Shown here piece by piece: positions 10,936-22,243 of a DNA stretch of 64,000 bases (position 1 is its first letter; the number at the start of each line of letters is the position of its first letter). Position numbers and translations under genes: made by a program. A model generated the notes under the pieces. That model saw nothing but the letters and a program-made list of their open reading frames with translations, did no database searches and was not told where the DNA came from. The stretch is from Sophora flavescens (Eukaryota > Streptophyta > Magnoliopsida > Fabales > Fabaceae): the NCBI GenBank assembly GCA_030762895.1, contig JAUPTC010000203.1:1-64000 (forward strand), read 5' to 3'.

Positions 10936-12301
10936 GGATCCAACTTGTCACTGGCATATAATTCCCGGGATCAAACTGTTGATTCACTCGAGGTGAGGTA
11001 CCAGACAACATTGAAGGACTGTCTGTCAATCAATTTTTTACGTACGCAAGAATCAACAATCAAACCCAACACTAGAGATGACAAAATGGGCCAACCTACC
11101 CCCGCCCTGCCATTGACCCTCCGAAAACGGGGCGGGCGGGTTGACCTGTTTTAGTTAAGTGAGTTAAACCTCCCAACCAACCCTGTTTAGCGGTGGGTTG
11201 GCAAGTTGACGGGTTGACCCGCCAAAAAATAAAAAAAATATTAAAAAAATAAAATTACTAACATACAAATATCATATAAAATACCACAAAATATAAATAA
11301 TTATTTTTCGATAGTAGACTAACTAATACATAAATATATTGGTGAATGGAATAAACTTGTATATATATAGTTCTAATTAGTGACTAATTGTAAACTAAAA
11401 TTATATAAATATAAATATATAAACAAATAATTACTTAATGGGATGAACTAAATAATGATTTTATGGATGAGTAAACTAAAAAATAATTCTAGCATAAAAA
11501 ATATTTGAGTAAATTGCACTCACCTCCCTTGAGTTTTGGTGAAATGACAACCAACCCCATTTTTGAGTAAAAATAATACTCCACCCCATTTGACCATTTG
11601 ACTAATAGGAGAGTTAAATGATGCTAACAGAATATTCCTTAAATTAACCGTGACTAGCTTAAAAGAAAATATAAGTTACACTCCACCACCGCTAAGTTTT
11701 TTTAAAAATAGCAAACCCCAAACTTGACCGTAAATTACACTTAACCCCATTTTTTAGTGTTGACTAACTATTGACTTAACATTGTCAAGTTACTTAAAAA
11801 TGAATATTATTTATAATAAGTTATTCAATATTAATATACATAATTCCGTAAAAAATATATTTATATACTTAAAAAAAAGATTTTAAAGATTAGTCTTATG
11901 CTTTCTTGTTTCCAAAATATAAGTTGGTGTCTTTAATTTTAAAAATGAAATATTTAATTTAAAAATAGTATAAAAGGAATATAATTCTTTTAAGCATTTT
12001 ATTTTACTCAAACAAATATTATTTAGTATACACTCTAACAAATAGTGGATATAAAACGAGTATCAATAATGTGAAAAAGATTTCTTCATTTGGGCATTTA
12101 GGTCAAAACTTCTAAATAAATATTATGTTTTCAATTGTTTTATCTATAGAGGATATGAATTAATATAATAATATTTTTTATAAATATTTAAAAATATTAT
12201 TTAGACAAGTATATTTGAATATAAGACTGGATATAAACTTGTCTAATTATAATATACAAATCAAATAAATATAATTTGGCAAATGCTATAATAGTTTTAT
12301 G

Positions 12302-12304
<3 letters not shown>

Positions 12305-12344
<40 letters not shown>
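12305..12344. repeat. (TA)n microsatellite
   Basis: Uninterrupted TA dinucleotide run of about 20 units in the central region of the foldback hAT. Confidence 0.95.
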
Positions 12345-12346
<2 letters not shown>

Positions 12347-13211
12347 CTAATATAAAAAGTAATTAATATATTCTATGTTTATTATGTGTAAAAACATATA
12401 ACATTTTTTTAATTTTATTTATTTATTTTGAGCCTATAATTTATTTGATTCATACTAAAGTTTCTACTTCAAATTATTTTGTTTAGGCATGACATAGAAT
12501 ATTTATACATGATCATGAAATTTATCTTGTTATCGATAAACACAATAATTTGAAGTAAGAACTTTGCTAAAAATCAACTAATCATAAGATCACTAAAATA
12601 AATAAATAAATCGAGTAAACAAAATTATTACAATTTTTATACACAATGAACATACGATATATTAATTAGTTGTTAAATTAAAATAAATATATATAAATCA
12701 TAAAATTATTCATAGCATATGTCAAATCATATTTAATTTGTTTAATTTGTATGTCATAATTAGAGTGAACACTGAATAATATTTGTTAGAGTAAAATAAA
12801 TATATAAGGAATTTAAAAATAAAATGCTTAAAATAATTATACTCCTTTTATGATATTTCCAAATTAAATATTTATTTTTAAAATTATAAACAACAAATTT
12901 ATTTTGGAAACAAGAAAGCATAAGATTTATCTTTTAAATTTTTTTTATGTATATAAATATTGTAACACCTTTCTTGGACATTACATGACTAACTCAATTT
13001 TCGTAAAAATTTATTAGATAAAAAGAAATGTTGGTTTTCTTTCGGAAAATAAATTTAGGCATATATTTATAGTACACAAACGTGGTTCTAAAATTTTTCT
13101 TTCATAACAACTGCTTATAGACATTAAGACGGGAAAAATAAAATCATAATCCATGCATCACAAATAAACCTTCACAAAATTCTTAAAAGGTTTTTCTCGC
13201 CAAGCACTACA

Positions 13212-13683
13212 AGAAAAAGCTTTAATTGAGACAGAATTTTGTGATGGAATTATTTTCCGCCCCAAAATAGTTCATTTGTGGCGGATGTTGCGACAAAATT
13301 CAGTTACAAACTTTTTTCTAAAAATTTATTTTCTACTTTGGGACAGAATGCAGATTCCGTCGCCACTTTGAGACGGAATGTGCGGTTTCGTCACAGATTT
13401 GAGACGGAATTTATATTCCGTCACATATTCATTTGGGAGCAGGATAGCGGGAATGCTCGCACCATAGTTGGGATGGAAACTTGATAAATTCTTCCGTCAC
13501 AATATAATTATTATATTTAATGTTTCTTCTATTGTTTTTTACAATATCATTTTATTTATTTTTTTCATTATTTAGTATGATATACTTACTTTGAGACGAA
13601 ATGTACAGTTCTGTCGCCACTTTGAGATGCAATGTGCGATTTCGTCACAGATTTGAGACGGAATTTATATTCCATCGTAAAAT
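13212..13683. repeat. CACTA left subterminal repeat array
   Basis: A block containing CGTCGCCACTTTGAGACGG and ATTTGAGACGGAATTTATAT near 13360-13415 recurs near 13616-13670. The right subterminal counterpart (about 17440-17830) has the same short motifs in mixed orientation. In this family such arrays bind the element's own transposition proteins; binding here is inferred. Confidence 0.7.
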
Positions 13684-14064
13684 CTGATGACAACCAAATG
13701 GATAGGTTGTCTTTTTGATAATCTTTTTGGTTGAATTTTAACAAGATAAAACCAAGTCAGATTTGTGTTGTAACATAAAAGGAAGAAAGTATGAAAATGG
13801 GTGAAGATTAGAGATGGTATGGCGCCACAAAACAAGAGTTTGATAAGCCAAGTGAGGTTCGCTACAAGAATCTTGGATTCTTGATAAGAACAAGGCTGGC
13901 TCAACCAAGAACCAAAGAGAACAAAGTCTCACAAATGGATTTCAATCCAAATTCAAAATCCAAGTTTTTTTTTTCTATTCATGTTCTAGATGCATACATA
14001 TAGGAAAAGTGGTTCATGACCAAAAAGGAGTTTCCTAGGCATGCAAGCCAAAGGTTGCCCTCCC

Positions 14065-14203
14065 AATTAACATGTGCACCGTCCACACAAGCATAATTAA
14101 CATGTGCACCGTCTACACAAGCATAATTAACATGTGCACCGTCCACACAAGATAATTAACATGTGCACCATCCACACAAGCATAATTAACATGTGCACCG
14201 TCC
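14065..14203. repeat. 30-bp minisatellite, about five copies
   Basis: Repeats of the unit containing AACATGTGCACCGTCCACAC and ending AAGCAT. One copy has a one-base deletion and two have single substitutions (GTCTACAC; CCATCCACAC). Confidence 0.9.
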
Positions 14204-14276
14204 AAAATTTATTACACTTTTATTGAATTAAAATAAACTAGAAAATACTACTTTAGAGAAGTGGGCTTCCAAGCCA

Positions 14277-14504
14277 TCACGGGTCTTCTAGTTGAATGAG
14301 ATAGGTCATCAATTTGTGCTCCATCCCATTTGGTCTCATTCTTGGGCTTGCTTCTATCAAAATAGCCACCATGTAATTAAGAGTTTGTTGGGCTTTCTTG
14401 TGTCTAACTCTTGTCATGGGCCCACCAAGTCCTTGATTTGATTCTTGATCCATGGTCTTCATTGAGCTCATATTATTCTTGTTGGAAAGTTGAGTTGCCC
14501 CCAC
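14277..14504 (-). pseudogene. Retrotransposon gag N-terminal-like fragment
   Basis: The 75-codon minus frame contains GLGGPMTRVRHKKAQQTLNY, which resembles the 'GPMTRSRAKK' leader found at the start of many Ty3/gypsy polyproteins in plants. Nothing further of gag or pol follows. Similarity rests on this short motif only. Confidence 0.4.
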
Positions 14505-14959
14505 GACTCATATCAAAATCATTTGATAATGTAATAATGGAGGGAAAATTGGCATCATAGTTGGGACGGAAATGTAATATGTTTCCGTCACAATTTAATG
14601 TTATTATATTTTATATTTTCTATGATTTTATTTATCTATTATATTATTTTATTTTATTCATTAACATTTTATTTATTTTCTTTGTCATTCTGGGATTAGT
14701 TTCTTAAATGAATTAAGTTTCTAGATATTTTATAAAAAATAATTTATTTTGAAAAAATAATAAATAAAAATGATAGAATATGTTTTATTAAAAATTTAAA
14801 TCTAAAAAAAAAAATATTTTTGAATCATCGTAACTAAAAAAACTGAAATGGAAATCATAGGGATAATAGCCGCATAACCCTAACTCTCGCTGGGAACAAA
14901 AGTGGGTGGTTTGAAATTCACAGCCATTCCCTAAACCTCTTATCTCTTCACTCACTCTG

Positions 14960-15098
14960 TTCATTCATAGCACAGGTTTCTAATGGCTTGAAATTCACAG
15001 CGCTGTGATTTGGATCGCCACAAGATTCCAGTCAATTCTGATCTCTCCTGCATCAATTCTTGTTCGTGAATCAACCCTAATCCTTCCTCCTGCATCAG
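14960..15098 (+). other. Probable 5' non-coding leader exon of the chimeric CACTA gene
   Basis: C-rich, gene-like sequence (for example CACTCACTCTGTTCATTC) ends at a plausible splice donor, GCATCAG/GTATTT, at 15098/15099. It is unlike the AT-rich DNA around it and sits upstream of the coding exons that begin at 15267. The exact 5' limit is not visible. Confidence 0.35.
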
Positions 15099-15266
15099 GT
15101 ATTTATTTTCTACAAATTCTAACTCCTGCGTTCTATGCACCCTGTTTCAAAATTGATTCTTACTTTTGTCTATTTCGCCTTATCTCTATTTCAATATTTC
15201 TTCTCATATTGTTGGTTTCTATGGATACCAAGTGGTTTGGGCAATGGGCAGGGGTGTGGTGTTGTT

Positions 15267-17169
15267 ATGAATGTGGACCCAAGTAGAGTAATGGATTTGA
15301 AAACCCTTCACCATGAAAATGAGGTAACGTGGATGATGTAATGTGGTGTTTAACTAAGTGGCTTGACAATTCAGTAGGTTAGGACTTAGGAGTCACAAAT
15401 TTTGCTTCACATTGCACTAAATGCATTATTTGATACCTCTTGTCTCAGATGACAGGCCAAAAGGATAATCCCATTTGTCTTGTGTTTAATCATGGTGTCA
15501 TGTTGTGAGCAACCTGTATTTCCTATCTATATTTCAGATTGGCTTGATTAACTTGGAAATTGAGGACTTCATCGATAAACTAGTGGAGAAAACTCAACAA
15601 TTACAGGTAAGCAATTCAACCACTGAAGCTACTAGATTGGTTTCTTAGTGTTGTATTTGCACCGTCTTCATTTTCCTTGTTCACATTAGTTCATTATAGC
15701 TGGACAAGCAATTAAGGGTAGGAGTAGAACTATTTCAATGGAGATTCATTCAACTTCAGGGCTGATATGATATCTCCTTCTGATTTGTTTATTCTCTTGG
15801 TAACAAGCTATAATAAAATTAGTGAGTAGAGGTTCCAGTTGATAGTAAGAAGTTGAATTCCATTGACTAGTAAATTGACTCTACTTAAGAGCCTTCCTTC
15901 CTTATAAAGAAGTAGTTTTTCATCAACTACTGCTGCTACAATTAAATAAGTAATACAGCTATTGTATGGAATGTGTTTGGTTCAGTGCATTAAAACATCT
16001 TGGGTATCTAGTTTTTGCATATAAGTATATATCAACTACTGTTATGCTTTTTTAATTATAATTCACTTGTGATTTGCTTTTAAGTTACTTCTGAAATTCT
16101 TAGGCAATAAAAAATGCCCTGCACTCATATTCTTCTCATATTCATCAATGAAATGCATAAATTAAGTTGCTCATAATTATATTGGGCTAGACTGTAATGG
16201 TTGAAAATATGAAGTCTTGGTGGAAGTTTCAGGGCCTAGTGGATTAAATGGACCAGGCATCTAGGATATTTTATATTAGGTGTATTAAGATACTGATGCT
16301 GAAACATGTATCATAAAAGGTCTTTTTTTTCTTTTCAAGCATTGGTTCTTTTGGGGTTCATTACGAAGGCATCTTATGATGTTACTTCAATTTCACATAT
16401 TTTTGTTTTATAATTTCTCCTGCTCTTCTTTGTACAGCTCCTTCGACCAATATATAACCAGATTGCAGAAAATCAAAATGCAGAAATATTTTCTGCCAAT
16501 ACACTCTTTGTTATTCTTGGGACCAGTCTTCTCACAGCCAGAGTAGGTGTTTATGCCAGTGCTTTTCCTTTTATCCTTTCTTTGGGTTCTTTTAGCCAAG
16601 CTAAGGTTCACCTCACCTTTTACTTCTTTTAATTTTATTTTCTATACTTAAAACTATTTTGTTTGTTTATATAAGCTGATTAATTCTATCAATTTTTTTG
16701 TTTTCAGGAAAAATTTGTGAATCTATGCTCACAAGTTGAGTCTCAACCTCAATCTTCGGAGTCTGGCGATAATGGGAGTTGTACTCAACCCAAGCCTATT
16801 GATTATGATGCTTTAATGATTGAAGTTGTTGGAGGAAGAAATGCAAAAGGCAGAGTATATGGACTTGGTTTGGATGGAAGAATGTGTGCCGGTGCCTTAA
16901 CTTCTAAATCAAAGCAATATGCTAATTATACTGATATTGTTCGTAGTATGAGTAACGAGGTTGAGGCACGATTAAGGCAGAAGATTGCAAAACAACAACA
17001 AGCAATTAATCGCGTCCTTGCTCGTCAAAATAAAATGTTATCTTTCTTTGCTAAGCATGTTAATATAGATTCGGATGCGATGGATTTGGATGAAGATGAT
17101 CGTTCTATAGGTGATACTACTCATGGAAGTAATCCTGCCAATGATACAGATGCTGATGACCAATATTGA
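15267..17169 (+). CDS. Candidate chimeric gene: unknown exons spliced to CACTA transposase C-terminus
   Basis: Four exons can be drawn with GT-AG borders, every intron in phase 0: 15267-15323 (ATG start; ...HHENE, donor GAG/GTAACG), 15538-15606 (acceptor TTTCAG; donor CAG/GTAAGC), 16438-16605 (acceptor TGTACAG; donor AAG/GTTCAC) and 16708-17169 (acceptor TTTTCAG; stop TGA). Together they give an uninterrupted frame of 251 residues. Residues 1-98 are unrecognised: an acidic helical stretch (EIEDFIDKLVEKTQQLQ), then two hydrophobic stretches (TLFVILGTSLL and VYASAFPFILSLG) that could span a membrane. The rest, from EKFVNLC on, contains GRNAKGRVYGLG, typical of the Ptta/En/Spm plant transposase C-terminal region, then a basic helix and an acidic tail. 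The arrangement suggests host exons captured by the element. Splicing is inferred, and the first intron boundary before 15267 is uncertain. Confidence 0.5.
16708..17169 (+). pseudogene. CACTA (Ptta/En/Spm) transposase C-terminal exon
   Basis: The 153-residue open exon begins right after TTTTCAG. Near its middle it has VVGGRNAKGRVYGLG, the hallmark of plant En/Spm-type transposase C-termini, followed by EVEARLRQKIAKQQQAINR (a probable coiled coil) and an Asp/Glu-rich tail. The catalytic N-terminal part of the transposase is not present, so it cannot act as a transposase alone. It may still be translated as the last exon of the 15267-17169 model. Confidence 0.75.
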
Positions 17170-20100
17170 TGACTATGGAATGTAGAACCTAAATATTATT
17201 AGAACAATGGTCTTTTGGATGTTTTGATTGAAGTTGTATATTTTGGATTTATTAGAGAGATATATATTATGCTTATGATGGAACAATTTATGTCTAGTAT
17301 TGGAAAAATGGATATGTAGCCTATAAATTTTATGGAAATTGATTAACAGCTATGAGCTATTATTATTAATTGTTTTGTGATTATTAATGTTTATTAGGAA
17401 ATATTGTAATAAAAAAAATTATTTTTTCAAAATAATGATGAGATGGAATTTAATGTGAAATGTTCCGTCACAAAGATATTAAATTTGGGACGGAATTTGA
17501 ATAAAATTTCATCGCATTTTTAATAGTTTTGCGACAGAAAGTGTTATCACAGTCCGTCCCAATATATTAATAAAAAAATATTTCAAAAATAAATTTGATA
17601 TTTTCCGTCACAACTTCCGTCAGAAAATCAAGACGAATTTAACTATTCTGTCACAACATTTAAATATTTTCCGTCCCAAATTTGCGACGGATTAACCAAT
17701 CCCGTCCCAAATATTTTGCGACGAGCGAATTGCAACGAATTTTGTACGTTGCAAATTCCGTCCCAAAATAACATTGGGACGGAAATTTCAACTATTGTGC
17801 GACGGAAATTTCCGTCTCAAAATTATTTTTTTTCTTGTAGTGAAGGCATATCAGTTTTCAAAATAATCATAATAAACCATGATAACTACTTATAAAAGAC
17901 CCTAAAAACTCTTACCCTAAAAAGACTACTCGACATCTCGTCATAGTTTAAAACATCCATAAATAAAATTAATAAGCATAACAAAAATCAAAGAAGAGAC
18001 TCTCGGAGTCATAATACAGATAATAATAAAACTTCTCCAAAATAATAATGGACTCGATAGACTAAGCTGATCGAACTATAAGACTCTTACTAGAAAAGAC
18101 CCCATAGTTATTCCAGTAATTCAACTTTCTTCACAAGTTGGGATCAATCTCTCTGAGTGGGGCATAGAACCCCTCTGCATCATCTGTACACTCAAGCCCA
18201 AAATACCACAAAAGAAACCAAACTGAAAAGAGTGCAAAAGTGAGATACCAATATATAAGTTACCATAGCAGTCACATACACGACTCTCACACAATAACAT
18301 ACAATATATAACAATAAACGCTTCACATAATATTATAACTATAAACACAGGGATTCATTCCCGACAATCAAATGCATTTTGTAAAAACTTGTCATGTAAC
18401 TTCAATACTCACTATCTCTTTCCTAATACTCAGGAGATCCTGACTTCCCTCTGTCAAGCATGATAGGTTGCGATAGTACCTATAACACAATTGTTTTGCA
18501 TTGGGTCGATCTCTAAATATAGGTCCGATCCAAATTGTTCTAGGGTATCGCGTCTCACCTAAATAATATTGAATAGTTCCTGATTGAGTACATTACGTGC
18601 TGGGTAACCGATTTCCACGACCCGAGATTGAAAAAGCCCGAGTCTTCCGTGGGGTTTCGAGCCCGAATGTCCCTAATAGACCCAAAGACTAAATGATCTA
18701 TCTCTGGTCCGTAACTATCCAATTTGTCAGTTCACCCTTTGTGAAACTGTAGCTCGATATACAATGGCACGTCTATCACAACGGCATATTAGCCAGAATA
18801 TGCATGTAAAACAAGGGTTTCGTTTTGTTTTTATTTTTCGCATCATTATTTCCTTGTCAAGGCTTAAAGCTCTCGACTACTTTTGTTCAGGTATTAAATA
18901 CATTTTAATACCAACTCAAGATTTTAAACCAAAAACAATGATCTTAGAATCTCTTCCTCAATTCGAACACTAGCCCGACATCTCGGTGATGTAGGTTCTA
19001 CTCAGTAGGAACACTAGCCCGGCTTTACCGACACTCCGAATTCAGTCCGATATCTCGGCAATCCAAATCCAACCCGGGTTTGTAGTTCGGTGAACTAGGT
19101 CCTTTCCTTTCCTCAAAACTCAAAACAGAAATCCTAGCTCGTAATTCGGGAAAATCTAGGTCCTTTCCACTTTCACTTCTTTACACTTGATTTTCTTTTG
19201 TATTCAGTGAAAACTAAATCGAAGACAAAAGTTCAAAGTTTTCTAAACTTTGTGTCATAAAATACTTTTCGTCATTGTAAATACATTTTCATAGAAGACT
19301 TTGTTCTCAAAAATCCATTTTTCTGAAAAACTTAGAAAACTACTAAAATCCTTTTCTCCACTCTAAAACAAATTACAAAACTCTTATCAATCGATTTATC
19401 AAAGAAGCATTTTTTTTTTTTATAAATATTTCCATTTTTGAAACAACTTTTTACAAAACTCATAAAAAGATCCGTATTTTCCAAAAGACTTTTTCATAAA
19501 AAAAATCCTTTTAAACATTTTCATACTTTTTGACGTTTTCCGTTTTCATTTCTTTTCCTAAACTTTATTCTATCTCCACACTTTCATCATTTAGAATTTT
19601 CTTCTCACTTTCCCAATAAATAAAGCAACACTTTTAAATCTTTGTGAGTTAAGATATTTTAATGTCATAATCTTTATTAACAACCAATGACCAGTGTCAT
19701 GCCATCAGCCAATCATAATCAAACAATACAGTAATATCATCCAATATATTTATATATAGACCATTCACATCATACAACATCAACATATATAATTTTCAAT
19801 AATCCTCACAACACAATATAAATCAACATTCAACAAGGTACATGACTAGTATGAGCCTCTCAGGCAAATTCCCTTTACCACAAACAGTGAAATCTTTGTC
19901 TGAAAATGATTGTCCAAGCTCCAGTTTCCTCCAACGAATCCAAACAACACACTTATACTACGATTCCTCCACAAATCATTATAATACATGTAAAGTTTTG
20001 TAAAAATCCTTCTAGCTCACTAAAGAGTGATTTTCGGCCTACTCATGAAAAATAGGCTAGGGAATTTTGTTGAACTTAAGCTCTTAGAGCTTGATCATAT

Positions 20101-20389
20101 AGGTGTTAAGTCTCTAAAATGTCTGATGTGCATTTTCCCTAAGTTTTGATGAGAACTAAACATTGGTTAATGATTTAATTAACCTTCATATTGGTTGCTA
20201 ACCTGTCTATCAAGTGTGCAGATTAAATAAGAAAATCGCACGTCCAACAGTGTAGTGATAGAAGCTCACGTCCAACACACAAGTGATTGATACAAACGTC
20301 CAACACTGTAGTGATTAAAGCGCACGTCCAAAACTAAAGTGATAAAAGCTTGCGTCCACAAAAGTGATAAAAACCAGCGTCTACTAAAG

Positions 20390-20740
20390 TGGCAAATGGA
20401 GCTCATCCATTAAAGTATCGTAATGGCTCGCCCAATGACGTGGCAAATGGAGCTCGTCCATTAAGGTATCGTAATGGTCCGCCCAATGACGTGGCAGATG
20501 GAGCTCGTCCAATGATGTGGCAGATGGAGCTCGTCCATTAAGGAATCATAATGGTCCGTCCAATGACGTGGCAAATGGAACTCGTCCATTAAGGAATCAG
20601 AATGGTCCGTCCAATGTCGTGGCAGATGGAGCTTGTCCATTAAGGAATCAAAATGGTTCGTCCAATGACGCGGCATATGGAGCTCGTCTACTAGGTTACG
20701 TTCAACCAGTTAAAGGAGTATCCGTCCAATGACGTGGCAT
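20390..20740. repeat. 51-bp tandem repeat in the 5' LTR
   Basis: The GAGCTCGTCCATTAAGG phase recurs at 51-base spacing (for example near 20401, 20452, 20503, 20580, 20631 and 20682), with one short unit between 20503 and 20529. Because 51 is a multiple of three, both strands give artificial open frames with 17-residue periodicity. The matching array in the 3' LTR (about 27530-27800) has fewer units. Confidence 0.9.
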
Positions 20741-21714
20741 ATGGAGCTCGTCTGTTAAAGTAACAGAGACTCTCATGCACTAAAATGCAAGATGCTCTCG
20801 ACCACTAAAGTAACAGAGGCTCTCGTCCACTAAAGTAACAGAGGCTCTCGTCCACTAAAATATCAGAGGCTCTCGTCCACTAAAGTAACAGAGGCTCTCG
20901 CCCACTAAAGTAAAAGAAGTGCTCGTCCACTAAAGGTGACAGAAGTGCTCGTTCACACCAGTCTTTGGACTTGCTGAGTCCTTAATGTGGAGCTCGTCTA
21001 CCAGCCCGAATGAAAACTCAAAAGGCTAGATAGACGTGGTTATTTTCAAGATGGAAGTACTTATCTTAAACACGAATTCTATAAGGATTATCAGAATCGT
21101 ATTTCAAGAACCAGAAAGAGACTTGAAGCCTTTTACTCAGTTTCACGATTATCAAGAAAAGTCAGAAGTTACTCTCTCAAGCAACCTTGGATAATTAGAA
21201 CCAAAGACCAGTTAAAGAATGCTTCCAACATGCTTTATTCCCTAGTACCTCTGGTCCTTACACGAAAAGGGAAGTGTGCTCAGCAAAGTACAAAAAGCTC
21301 TCTGCACAACTCTGATATGGATGTATCACGATGCATAAAGCCATGATCCTTCATGTTTGAGTACAACCAATGTTCCTATTGCATTAATGGCTGCCCAGAA
21401 CGACTCTATTGCATTTAATGAAGCTCTGCTTGAAGCCAACATCTGAGGGAATGTCTCTAACGGATCCTAAATGCTTGAAGATCATAAATACAGAAGTCAT
21501 TGAAGATGAAGAAATAGAGAATACACACTGTATTAAAAAAGTCATTACTCTGTGCATTAATTTCTTCATTCTTTCATTCTTTACTCTTCAATCATTTGAA
21601 GTTATTACGCAGACTTTCCTAAGCTTTACATTTAAACCACTCTCTGAGTGTTAGTGAAAGTTATGTCTGTCTATGTTGTATTGATTACAAACCAAATCTC
21701 TCAAACAAACTTGA

Positions 21715-21870
21715 GTGAGCCTGAAGAGGCTAGGTGTGCAAAGAATACTTGTCTTTGAGCCTGAAGAGGCTGGGTGTGCAAACAATACTTGTCTTGAGCC
21801 TGAAGATGCTAGGTGTGCAAAGAATACTTGTCTTTGAGCCTGAAGAGGCTAGGTGTGCAAATAATACTTG
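21715..21870. repeat. 40-bp tandem repeat in the 5' LTR
   Basis: Four units carrying GAGCCTGAAGAGGCTAGGTG and GCAAAGAATACTTGTCTT, one unit 39 bases long. The same array occurs in the 3' LTR (about 28855-29008), and two diverged units are in the solo LTR near 60670-60735. Confidence 0.9.
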
Positions 21871-22174
21871 AGTTTGTAACCTGATCAGTTATAGTGGTTA
21901 AATCTTGGTGCTGCCAAGGACTGGACGTAGCTCTTTGCTTTGAAGAGTGAACCAGGATAAATAACTGTGTCAATCTCTCTTTCCTTAAACTCTTTAATTG
22001 CTTTAGTTTTCTTACGTCTATCAAGTGGTGTGTTTGTAAAAGTCACCCGTCCATCCTGTATTCTTCCACTCGTCCAAATTTAGCTTCCGTTTACGAAAAG
22101 ATTTCAACTTTGCTTAAATTCTGATAAACACAATTCAACCCCCCCTTCTCGTGTTTATACTTGTCTATTTCAGT

Positions 22175-22186
22175 TGGTATCAGAGC
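22175..22186 (+). other. SIRE-like primer-binding site
   Basis: TGGTATCAGAGC lies two bases downstream of the 5' LTR. It is complementary to the 3' end of initiator methionine tRNA, the standard primer for plant Ty1/copia minus-strand synthesis. Confidence 0.9.
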
Positions 22187-22243
22187 TCAGTCTCTGGGTT
22201 GAGCATCTAACAGTGTAGAGGTAAAAGGTCCTGAAGAATAGAC

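Larger units (their letters stand above)
7437..12202. repeat. 2.4-kb direct tandem duplication
   Basis: Copy 1 runs 7437-9820 and copy 2 runs 9821-12202, joined head to tail. Both begin AACCTCTCCCCTTTCTCC and end with TTTATAAATATTTAAAAAT followed by (G/A)TTATTT. They stay collinear throughout with scattered substitutions and small indels. Each copy contains a hAT MITE (7819-8579 and 10177-10935) and the left arm of the foldback hAT (8717-9820 and 11073-12202). The duplication therefore happened after both elements had inserted. Its right edge lies inside the foldback hAT and its left edge in unique sequence. Confidence 0.9.
13684..14527 (-). mobile_element. Retroelement-derived insert within the CACTA element
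   Basis: The CACTA subterminal pattern stops near 13684 and resumes near 14528 with a partial repeat of 13435-13560 (CATAGTTGGGA(C/T)GGAAA...). The intervening 0.84 kb is unrelated to the CACTA ends. It holds a five-copy minisatellite and, on the minus strand, a gag-leader-like peptide. I could not define LTR ends, so this is a fragment of uncertain boundaries. Confidence 0.45.
13205..17842 (+). mobile_element. CACTA (En/Spm) DNA transposon
   Basis: The ends are CACTACAAGAAAAA and, inverted at the right, TTTCTTGTAGTG, with a 3-base AAG duplication (13202-13204 and 17843-17845). Both features define CACTA elements. Subterminal regions (about 13215-13690 and 17440-17830) are full of short motifs of the type GACGGAATTT and CCGTCACA in both orientations, the usual transposase-binding arrays. 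At 4.6 kb it lacks a full TNPD-type transposase gene and is probably non-autonomous. It carries the exons at 15267-17169 and a retroelement insert at about 13684-14527. Confidence 0.9.
20104..22172 (+). repeat. SIRE-like 5' LTR
   Basis: Begins TGTTAAGTCTCTAAAATG and ends CTTGTCTATTTCA. Three internal tandem arrays are present: a 51-base unit (about 20390-20740), a 25-base unit CTCTCGTCCACTAAAGTAAC... (about 20770-20960) and a 40-base unit (21715-21870). Confidence 0.95.

Noticed and set aside
14065..14203. Regular 30-base repeats considered as a CRISPR-like array
   Set aside because: The units are contiguous with no variable spacers, there are no cas genes, and the DNA is eukaryotic.
20461..20732. 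Open frames on both strands with 17-residue repeats (RHWTDHSDSLMDELHLP-type)
   Set aside because: They are by-products of the 51-base tandem array in the SIRE LTR. The same frames recur in the other LTR near 27519-27790, and neither strand has a gene context.
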